This document shows positions 1-4,964 of a stretch of 8,612 bases of DNA, one piece after another (the first letter of the stretch is position 1; every line of letters begins with the position of its first letter). Location of the stretch: assembly GCA_009843005.1 (NCBI GenBank), contig VYEH01000459.1:26112-34723 (forward strand), written 5' to 3'. Source of the DNA: Pseudomonadota bacterium. Its GTDB lineage: Bacteria; Pseudomonadota; Gammaproteobacteria; Steroidobacterales; Rariloculaceae. Position numbers and translations under genes: made by a program. A model generated the notes under the pieces. It made no database searches. It had not been told where the DNA came from and saw only the letters and a list, made by a program, of their open reading frames with translations.

Positions 1-315
1 GACCCGGAAGCGCGCAAGGTAATGCTGGACGCGATGCTTGAGACCGCTGCCGTGGCGCGCGCCTTCGGAATCGTCCTTGAACCGGGGTTCGCTGGCGGCT
101 GCCTCGAATTCGCCGATGGCCTGCCGGCGGAGATGTCCTCGTCCATGCGCACCGACCTGGAGCAGGGCAAACGGCTGGAACTGGAGTGGCTCAGCGGCGC
201 GGTGGTCCGGTTCGGCCGCAAGGTGGGCATTCGAACGCCGGCCAACGAAAATGTTTGCAAGGCGCTGCTTCCCTACGCCTCAGGCTGTTCCGGTGGACTG
301 CTCCTGGCGCGATAA
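1..315 (+). CDS. panE: 2-dehydropantoate 2-reductase (ketopantoate reductase), C-terminal part; 5' end outside window
   Basis: The reading frame is open from base 1 and ends at TAA 313-315, giving 104 residues of the helical C-terminal domain (ApbA_C type). In this cytoplasmic enzyme, NADPH reduces ketopantoate to pantoate for pantothenate and CoA synthesis. The substrate-binding signature is visible: a Ser-Met run with Ser48, then Asp52 and Glu60, with the same spacing as Ser244, Asp248 and Glu256 of the E. coli enzyme; it is followed by the usual helix with GAVVRFGRKVGI and TPANENV. The N-terminal NADPH-binding Rossmann domain and the catalytic lysine lie upstream of the window. It is convergent with the next gene, 25 bases away, with no clear terminator hairpin between them. 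Other members of the ketopantoate reductase superfamily act on other 2-oxo acids, so the exact substrate is a family-level inference. Confidence 0.88.
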   Translation, partial: DPEARKVMLDAMLETAAVARAFGIVLEPGFAGGCLEFADGLPAEMSSSMRTDLEQGKRLELEWLSGAVVRFGRKVGIRTPANENVCKALLPYASGCSGGLLLAR

Positions 316-340
316 CCGATGTCAGGTGGCCGGAAGCTTC

Positions 341-727
341 TCATGCTACTGGCGGTTGTTCGGACGGTGGATCGGACGGGAGCGTGAGCGCGTATTCGAG
401 AGGGGTTTCAATTCTTGTGACACGCTCGCGCAGGTCGGCCACATCGTCGCGCAACTCGCCCACCTCGGTGCGTAACACGGCCACATCGTCGCGCAACTCG
501 CGCACTTCGGTGCGCAAGCCCGCAACTTCGGAGCGTAACCCCGTAACTTCGGAGCGCAACTCGCCCACGTCGGTGCGCAAGCCCTCCACATCTTCGCGTA
601 AGACCCCCATATCATCGCGCAATACGGCGATGTTGCTTCCAAATCCGTTCATCTGTTGCAAAATCAGGCCCGCCAGCGCCAGACCGACGCCGACAAAGGC
701 CAAGATGATTCTTGTGTCCCCACTCAT
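341..727 (-). CDS. small membrane-anchored coiled-coil protein, function unknown
   Basis: A 128-residue protein that I cannot assign to a named family. Residues 7-23 form one strongly hydrophobic segment (IILAFVGVGLALAGLIL), a single membrane anchor. Residues 36-105 are ten unbroken heptads of the form L-R-x-x-V-x-x, with Leu at 36, 43, 50, 57, 64, 71, 78, 85, 92 and 99 and Val (Met at 40) four residues after each. This puts Val at heptad a and Leu at d, a canonical parallel coiled coil of about 10 nm, rich in Arg, Asp and Glu outside. The tail (107-128) is Pro/Ser-rich and probably unstructured. The ATG at 727 is the only start preceding the membrane segment; no Shine-Dalgarno is visible before it. 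A TTGACG at 759-764 on this strand could be a -35 but has no good -10. Role as a scaffold or oligomeric membrane protein is inference only. Confidence 0.75.
   Translation of the reverse strand: MSGDTRIILAFVGVGLALAGLILQQMNGFGSNIAVLRDDMGVLREDVEGLRTDVGELRSEVTGLRSEVAGLRTEVRELRDDVAVLRTEVGELRDDVADLRERVTRIETPLEYALTLPSDPPSEQPPVA
413..622 (-). repeat. 21-bp in-frame tandem repeat (10 units) encoding the heptads
   Basis: The 210 bases encode exactly ten 21-bp units, one heptad each, with degenerate sequence. A higher-order 42-bp period is superimposed: the 24 bases at 436-459 recur exactly at 478-501, and the similarity continues with few changes beyond. This points to a relatively recent two-heptad duplication. 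It is coding DNA, not a CRISPR array, because units abut without spacers. Confidence 0.85.
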
Positions 728-906
728 GCGAGAAAGGCTAATCTGCGGCGGATTACCGCGTCAATGGCTTGTTTCTGGGCAAAACACGCAATAATTCGAG
801 TCCGGGGGCGCCGTCATTCAGCGTGCCTCGATGGACTGGGGCCGGGAGTGGGCGGGTATATGATGCGATGCCCGTCATCGACGAAATACGCCGTCAAGGC
901 CATCAA

Positions 907-936
907 CCACCTCGGTGACGAAGTTTTTTGAGGTGG
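907..936. repeat. inverted repeat upstream of the serine hydrolase gene
   Basis: CCACCTC (907-913) and GAGGTGG (930-936) form a 7-bp perfect stem around a 16-base loop containing six T. It lies in the 262-base gap 728-989 between two divergent genes, 54 bases before the hydrolase start. It might be an operator or a 5' leader hairpin; the loop is too long for a typical intrinsic terminator. Otherwise I see no RNA gene and no convincing promoter pair in this gap. Confidence 0.3.
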
Positions 937-979
937 AGAGGGTCGCTTTAACTTGTGCGAAGATCGGTACATGGACACT

Positions 980-985
980 GGAGAG
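980..985 (+). promoter_or_regulatory. ribosome binding site deciding the hydrolase start
   Basis: GGAGAG lies 4 bases (GGAG core 6 bases) before the GTG at 990. It supports that GTG rather than the in-frame GTG at 915, which has no comparable site and would bury the signal peptide 25 residues into the protein. Confidence 0.65.
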
Positions 986-989
986 ACAG

Positions 990-2237
990 GTGAGAAGTAA
1001 GGGATCAATTCTCGGCATGATGGCCTGTATGTCCTCGATACTAATTACCACGCATGGCAACGCACAGATGCCGATCCTATCGGAGGATGGCCAGACTGCG
1101 ATCGACGACTTCCTGGATCGGGTCGTCCACGACACGTACATCCCGGGAGTCGTGGCTCTGGTCACCAACCGGGACGGCGTCATCTACGCCGGCGCCTTCG
1201 GCAGCCGGAATGTGGCGCAAGGCGTTCCGATGACGGTGGATTCGATCTTCCGTATCGCCTCCATGACAAAGCCGATCACGTCGGCGGCCGTCATGATGCT
1301 GGTGGAGGAGGGCGATGTGGGTCTGGATGACCCGGCGTCGAACTACCTGCCGGGACGCCTTCCGGTGGAAGTCTTCGAGACATTCGACCCCACCGACAAC
1401 AGCTTCACATCCCGCCCCGCCAATGGCCAGATGACCGTACGCCACTTGCTCGCACATACCTCCGGGCTTGGGTACAACCTTTTCAACGAGATTCTTTTTC
1501 CACTCCTCCGGTCCCAGCGTCCGCCGGCCACCCAGCTCAACCACCCGTTACTGCACGACCCGGGCGCCAGGTGGACCTACGGCGAGAGTACGCGTGTGCT
1601 CGGTTACCTGGTGGAGAGCGTCTCGGGGCAGGGCGTCGACGCATTCCTTGCGGAACATGTTTTTACACCGCTCGGAATGAACGAAACGGGCTTTTCGGTG
1701 GTAAGCGAAAACAACGACCGTCTGGTTACGTTCCATACGCTTGTCGAAAACGGGCTGGTCGAGCAGCCCAATCCCGAGGGAACCGTCAGCGTGCTGGTGC
1801 GCGGCGACGGTGGATTGTTCTCCACGGCCCGGGACTACGCCCGGTTCATGCGTCTGATCCTGAACGGGGGCCTTGGGGACGACGGCGTTCGGCTCCTGGC
1901 AGCGGACACCGTCGACCTGATGGCGCAGAACCATATCGGCGATCTGCGCGTCGAACTCATGCCGGCGCCCAATCCGGCGATGTCCCGCCCGTTCCCGCTG
2001 GGCGCGGGCGCCGACACGTTCGGCCTGGGATTCCAGATCACCGCCGAACACGACTCGGCCACCATGCGATCGCCCGGCAGCCTGAGTTGGGCCGGCATCA
2101 ACAATACACAGTTCTGGATCGATCCCGATGCGGGAATCGGCGCCGTGCTGCTGATGCAGTACCGGCCCTTCTATGACGACACGGCGATCGAGACGCTGCA
2201 GGGCTTCGAGGCGCTCGTCTACGAGCACCTGCAGTGA
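990..2237 (+). CDS. secreted serine hydrolase, class C beta-lactamase-like / family VIII esterase fold
   Basis: A 415-residue serine hydrolase. With the GTG at 990, residues 1-25 form a Sec signal peptide (basic MRSK, hydrophobic core, GNA then Gln26), so the mature protein is predicted to be exported. The nucleophile motif is SMTK at 91-94, in the usual context FRIASMTKPITSAA. HTSGL (156-160), Tyr197 in WTYGEST (the Y-x-N position) and GDGGLFSTARDYARF (from 272) follow in family order. The third motif, normally KTG in beta-lactamases, is WAG at 367-369 followed by NNTQFWIDP, which is the arrangement of EstB-type esterases and related peptidases. The likely activity is therefore ester or amide hydrolysis; the natural substrate is unknown, and true beta-lactam resistance is unlikely. 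It is monocistronic and converges with the DUF1134 gene, only 21 bases between stops. Confidence 0.87.
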   Translation: MRSKGSILGMMACMSSILITTHGNAQMPILSEDGQTAIDDFLDRVVHDTYIPGVVALVTNRDGVIYAGAFGSRNVAQGVPMTVDSIFRIASMTKPITSAAVMMLVEEGDVGLDDPASNYLPGRLPVEVFETFDPTDNSFTSRPANGQMTVRHLLAHTSGLGYNLFNEILFPLLRSQRPPATQLNHPLLHDPGARWTYGESTRVLGYLVESVSGQGVDAFLAEHVFTPLGMNETGFSVVSENNDRLVTFHTLVENGLVEQPNPEGTVSVLVRGDGGLFSTARDYARFMRLILNGGLGDDGVRLLAADTVDLMAQNHIGDLRVELMPAPNPAMSRPFPLGAGADTFGLGFQITAEHDSATMRSPGSLSWAGINNTQFWIDPDAGIGAVLLMQYRPFYDDTAIETLQGFEALVYEHLQ

Positions 2238-2261
2238 CGACTACCTACGCGGGTTTCGTCA
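2235..2261. terminator. short inverted repeat joining the two convergent stop codons
   Basis: TGACGA (2235-2240) and TCGTCA (2256-2261) are perfect complements around a 15-base loop. Each arm contains a stop codon: TGA of the hydrolase on + and TGA of the DUF1134 gene on -. A six-bp stem without a T tract is weak, so a bidirectional terminator role is only possible. Confidence 0.25.
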
Positions 2262-2870
2262 GAACGGAACCCACGAACTGTCCGGCGACAGGTGCAGGTA
2301 GCCGACATTCACGCCCTGCCGCCAGCCCACGCCGAACCTCACCGGCGCCAGCACGATATCGTCTGTGCGGTTGTAGGTGACGCCGAGGCCGCCCATCAGG
2401 ACCATGCTGCCCTCGACGCCGACGAACCGCTGGTAGAGGTCCTCGATCCGTTCCAGGTTGTAGACCAGCACGAACGTGCGGGTGGCGGTGCCACCCATAT
2501 CGAACCCCAGAGACGGTCCGCGCCAGTAGATCCGGCTCGTGGTGCCATCGGCGAGATACAGGGTGCCGTGCCCGTAGCGCAACCCGAGACCCACCGCCGC
2601 GCCGCCCTCCTCGCCGACGATATAGGCCGTCGGCTCGCCGCTGTTTTGCCTGAACACGTAATTGAGCGCGTCCGCCACGCCCTGCGCGCCCTCGCCGAAG
2701 TACCTCTCGGCATCCCGGAGCACGCTTTCGTGCCGCATCGGCTGCAGCGGCGCGGGCGTGATGGGCACGGGATCCGGACGGACGAGGTCGTCGGGCATGT
2801 TTTCGCGGTTGGCGCACGCGGCCAACGTCAGAGCGATACAGGAAACGATCGCCCAAGGCTGAACTTTCAT
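2259..2870 (-). CDS. DUF1134 (EipA-like) family envelope lipoprotein
   Basis: A 203-residue protein. The start chosen is ATG 2870, because GGGAG sits 5 bases upstream; a GTG at 2882 is in frame but overlaps that site. Residues 1-18 are a lipoprotein signal peptide ending in the lipobox LAAC with Cys19; the next residue is Ala, not Asp, so outer-membrane sorting is expected. A Pro-rich linker (31-45) leads into a DUF1134 domain covering about 50-203, recognisable by GEEGG (86-90), YWRGPSLGFDMGG (115-127), VYNL, YQRF (146-149), GGLGVTYNRTDDIV and a C-terminal GVNVGYL with terminal WVPF. The Brucella member EipA is a periplasmic beta-barrel-like protein needed for envelope integrity; a similar role here is family inference. 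Most alphaproteobacterial members are soluble periplasmic proteins, so the lipid anchor is a variation. It diverges from the rhomboid gene. Confidence 0.87.
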   Translation of the reverse strand: MKVQPWAIVSCIALTLAACANRENMPDDLVRPDPVPITPAPLQPMRHESVLRDAERYFGEGAQGVADALNYVFRQNSGEPTAYIVGEEGGAAVGLGLRYGHGTLYLADGTTSRIYWRGPSLGFDMGGTATRTFVLVYNLERIEDLYQRFVGVEGSMVLMGGLGVTYNRTDDIVLAPVRFGVGWRQGVNVGYLHLSPDSSWVPF

Positions 2871-2875
2871 AACAA

Positions 2876-2880
2876 CTCCC
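2876..2880 (-). promoter_or_regulatory. ribosome binding site for the DUF1134 gene
   Basis: On the minus strand this reads GGGAG, 5 bases before ATG 2870. It decides the start in favour of a product beginning MKVQPW, which gives a textbook lipoprotein signal length. Confidence 0.7.
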
Positions 2881-2913
2881 ACTCGTTAATGAAGTCCAAG
2901 TACACAGTTTGAA

Positions 2914-2933
2914 GCCGAAATCGGCAATGTCAA
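2914..2933 (-). promoter_or_regulatory. possible -35 box with near-palindromic site, DUF1134 promoter
   Basis: On the minus strand 2933-2928 reads TTGACA, a perfect sigma70 -35. Immediately downstream lies GCCGATTTCGGC (2925-2914), two 5-bp complementary arms around two bases. At 17-base spacing the -10 would be AAACTG, a poor match. A promoter needing an activator, with the near-palindrome in the spacer as operator, is a reasonable guess. Confidence 0.3.
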
Positions 2934-2968
2934 CTCCAATTCGGGAATCCGGGCCCGGAAACTGGAGT
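2933..2968. repeat. nested palindromes in the DUF1134/rhomboid divergent region
   Basis: An outer inverted repeat ACTCCA (2933-2938) / TGGAGT (2963-2968) encloses a perfect 12-bp palindrome TCCGGGCCCGGA (2948-2959). The centres are offset by three bases. The whole lies between the two divergent starts, where a dimeric regulator could bind; no known operator consensus is recognised. Confidence 0.35.
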
Positions 2969-2994
2969 AATTCCGGCTAATATCCCCTCAGACC

Positions 2995-3894
2995 GTGATC
3001 AAGGACACCGATTACTGGGTGCCGGTGCTCAGGACGCGGCACTGGAAGCAGTCCAGCGAGGCTGGCCTGGTGCTGACGGCGCTGAAGATCGAGCACGAAG
3101 TCGAGCGCATCGAGGGGCGCTGGGTCATCGTCGTGCCCAACGAAGTGGCCGCCCGGGCGCGTGCCGAACTCGGCGAATACGCCGAGGAGATCCGCCAACC
3201 GCCCGTGGGCATCCTGCCGATGCCGGAGTTGGGCACCGGCTGGCGTGGCGTCGGCGCCTACGTCGCCGTGCTGCTGACGGTGGCCCTGCTCGCGCGCCAG
3301 CATGCCTACGGATACGACTGGTTGGGGGTGGGGCGGATCGATTCGGTGCGGATCCTGGCCGGCGAATGGTGGCGCACCGTCACCGCGCTTACCCTCCACG
3401 TGGATTTCAGCCACCTCGCGGGCAATATTGTCTTCGGCGCCTTCTTCGGGTTGTATGCGGGCCGGTATCTCGGTTCGGGCATCGGCTGGGCCGCAATCCT
3501 CGGCGGAGGCGCGCTGGGCAACGCGCTCAACGTGCTGATCCAGCCCGGGAGGCATCTGGCCATCGGGGCCTCGACCGCCGTGTTCGCTGCGCTGGGATTG
3601 CTGGCGGCCTACACCTGGCGGCGAGGATTCCTCAAGAATACGCCGTGGCGCATGCGGATCGCGCCGATCGTGGCCGGGATCGGGCTGCTGGCATTTACCG
3701 GCACGGGTTCCGGGGTGGAGGGCGACAACGTCGATATCCTGGCGCACCTGACGGGTTTCATCGCCGGTTTCGGCATCGGCGCAGCGCTGGCGGCAGTGGA
3801 GATACCCCGCGAACCGGATACCCAGAGGCTCTGGGGCGGGATTTCCGTCGTCGTGCTGGCGCTCGCATGGATCACGGCGCTCGGTTTGGCGTAA
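2995..3894 (+). CDS. rhomboid family intramembrane serine protease with N-terminal soluble domain
   Basis: A 299-residue protein starting at GTG 2995; an in-frame stop at 2968-2970 and the lack of any upstream start fix the limit. Residues 1-65 are a small soluble domain, resembling the DUF2007-type domain (VLRTRHWKQSSEAGLVLTAL, then VVPNEVAARARAEL). The rhomboid core spans about 82-270, with six or seven hydrophobic segments. The catalytic pair is Ser193 in GAST (191-194) and His251 in AHLTGF. Other GlpG-equivalent residues are WR in GEWWRTVT (126-127) and HLAGN (His140 and Asn144, the oxyanion side). The Tyr stacking position of GlpG (Tyr205) is Phe197 here. It should cleave membrane-spanning substrates in the inner membrane; the substrate is unknown. 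No Shine-Dalgarno precedes the GTG, while a TAATAT at 2978-2983 would start transcription only about 5 bases before it. Confidence 0.9.
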   Translation: MIKDTDYWVPVLRTRHWKQSSEAGLVLTALKIEHEVERIEGRWVIVVPNEVAARARAELGEYAEEIRQPPVGILPMPELGTGWRGVGAYVAVLLTVALLARQHAYGYDWLGVGRIDSVRILAGEWWRTVTALTLHVDFSHLAGNIVFGAFFGLYAGRYLGSGIGWAAILGGGALGNALNVLIQPGRHLAIGASTAVFAALGLLAAYTWRRGFLKNTPWRMRIAPIVAGIGLLAFTGTGSGVEGDNVDILAHLTGFIAGFGIGAALAAVEIPREPDTQRLWGGISVVVLALAWITALGLA

Positions 3895-3902
3895 CACGAT
3901 TC

Positions 3903-3922
3903 CCGGACCGGCTCGGGTCCGG
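3903..3922. terminator. GC-rich hairpin after the rhomboid gene
   Basis: CCGGACC (3903-3909) and GGTCCGG (3916-3922) form a 7-bp perfect stem with a 6-base loop, starting 9 bases after the rhomboid stop in the 84-base convergent gap to the P-loop gene. The stem is strong but no T run follows on either strand, so it may be a Rho-assisted terminator or an RNA-stabilising 3' hairpin. Confidence 0.45.
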
Positions 3923-3978
3923 AAGACGTCAATATTGTCCCGAAGTGCTTAAGGTACCGGGCAGGTACGAAACGGGGC

Positions 3979-4815
3979 CTATCCCATCGCCTCGGCGACG
4001 AGTTCGAGAAAGTCGGCCTCGCCAGTGACGCGTTCGGTGGCGCGCGCATCCACCGTGTACCCGTGGCGGTCCGCAAGGGCCTCGTACTTGGGGCGTCGGT
4101 GCGCCACGTGGCGCGGGAAGATCCAGCGGACGAATTCGTCCGGAACGATTTCCGCCGGCGACCTCAGCCCGGTTTCTGCCAGGAACAGCTGTAACTGCTC
4201 GTCGAGGAACGCCTCCTGGTAGTACATGGGCTTCGGGTTTTCGATCGAACGCCGGATCATCGTTTCTTCCATCGCCGTGTCGGCGCTCAGGTAGACGATT
4301 ACGGTGTTGCCCGCCAGCACGTCCAGCATCCGCCGGTCGTCCAGTTCGCAGATGCTGCCGCCGGCGTCGTTGATGAAGTGCTCGTATCCGTAGATCTCGC
4401 GGGCTTTGCGGATGAACGGTTCCACGTCGCACATGGCGCCGATCTCGGCTTCCTCGTGAAGCCGCTGGCGCGCTTTGAATTCCTCAACGCCGAGTCCTCC
4501 CAGGTCCTCGCGGCCGATCTTGCCGAGGAAGCTGGCCACGGGCGCCAGGTTGTGCACCGTGACGTTGCTGGCGATGTAGATGGAGTCGCTGCGCAGGAGA
4601 TCCCGCAGGAAGTCTACCTGCATGGCCTGTCGCTTGATGTTGTCGAGGATGGGTTCGGAGAGGTACTTGGTGCCGATGCGGTAGTCGCCGGAATAGTGAA
4701 ACCACTCGGACTTGGGCAGTTTGTTGGCGAGCGTGGTCTTGCCGACCCCCGACATGCCGAGCAGCGTGATAGCCTTGCGCGGCCACGCCAGAAACTCCTC
4801 GCCCGTCATTCTCAT
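3979..4815 (-). CDS. P-loop NTPase (kinase-like), conserved family of unknown function
   Basis: A 278-residue cytoplasmic protein taking ATG 4815 as start; TTG 4827 and ATG 4809 are in frame and possible, none with a clear Shine-Dalgarno. A Walker A motif GMSGVGKT is at 20-27, directly after a short beta strand (AITLL), as in small-molecule kinases and adenylate/shikimate kinase-like proteins. Further blocks that look conserved are YSGDYRIG (ending at 48), SDSIYIASN, FINDAGGSICEL (147-158), a strand TVIVYLSAD (171-179), and PKPMYYQEAFLDEQL (from 194). I recall similar proteins annotated only as ATPase in Alphaproteobacteria. No sensor, membrane or DNA-binding domain is visible. ATP-dependent phosphorylation of a small substrate is the likeliest chemistry, but the substrate is unknown. 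It is transcribed divergently from lhr, behind a perfect TATAAT box. Confidence 0.78.
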   Translation of the reverse strand: MRMTGEEFLAWPRKAITLLGMSGVGKTTLANKLPKSEWFHYSGDYRIGTKYLSEPILDNIKRQAMQVDFLRDLLRSDSIYIASNVTVHNLAPVASFLGKIGREDLGGLGVEEFKARQRLHEEAEIGAMCDVEPFIRKAREIYGYEHFINDAGGSICELDDRRMLDVLAGNTVIVYLSADTAMEETMIRRSIENPKPMYYQEAFLDEQLQLFLAETGLRSPAEIVPDEFVRWIFPRHVAHRRPKYEALADRHGYTVDARATERVTGEADFLELVAEAMG

Positions 4816-4844
4816 GCCGATGTCCAAACCGCCGGGGTGGGGCG

Positions 4845-4850
4845 ATTATA
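4845..4850 (-). promoter_or_regulatory. -10 box (TATAAT) of the P-loop NTPase gene
   Basis: The minus strand reads a perfect TATAAT here. Transcription would begin near 4838, leaving a leader of about 20-25 bases to ATG 4815 and too little for TTG 4827 to be attractive. No TTGACA-like -35 lies 16-18 bases upstream (CCACGG at 17), so an activator or UP-type contact may be needed. Confidence 0.5.
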
Positions 4851-4952
4851 CGGTGTGAGCCTTGCTGCCGTGGCGCATCCACATCCCCTGTCGGCGTCCT
4901 TGCCAGGATGGGAAGCGCGGCTGTTGGCGAAGAATGCTGACGCCGTTTCCCG

Positions 4953-4958
4953 TATGCT
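4953..4958 (+). promoter_or_regulatory. possible -10 box of lhr, implying a leaderless or near-leaderless mRNA
   Basis: TATGCT matches 4 of 6 bases of the -10 consensus and ends 6 bases before ATG 4965, so transcription would begin at about the start codon. The bases before the ATG (TGCCCC) contain no Shine-Dalgarno. The nearest TTG-type -35 (TTGGCG, 4924-4929) is 23 bases away, too far for a normal spacer, so this call is weak. Confidence 0.2.
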
Positions 4959-4964
4959 TGCCCC

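Noticed and set aside
288..335. TTCCGG/CCGGAA pair spanning the panE stop as a terminator
   Set aside because: The loop would be 36 bases with no further pairing and no T run.
413..622. CRISPR-like impression from regular repeats
   Set aside because: Units abut with no unique spacers, the period is 21 bp and the phase is in frame with a heptad pattern.
186..794. 202-codon plus-strand frame with Ser/Arg/Thr/Asn repeats
   Set aside because: It overlaps the panE end and reads the heptad minisatellite antisense; the apparent peptide repeat only mirrors the real coding repeat.
915..989. Upstream GTG 915 as the start of the serine hydrolase
   Set aside because: It has no good ribosome binding site and would put 25 residues before a proper signal peptide; GTG 990 has GGAGAG at the right distance.
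2245..2912. Alternative frames across the DUF1134 gene on both strands
   Set aside because: The DUF1134 frame has family motifs, a lipobox and a ribosome binding site; the others are Arg/Ala/His-rich without motifs.
2977..3897. 306-codon minus-strand open frame
   Set aside because: Exactly antisense to the rhomboid gene, whose catalytic residues and membrane segments are clear. Composition is His/Gln/Arg-rich and contains no domain.
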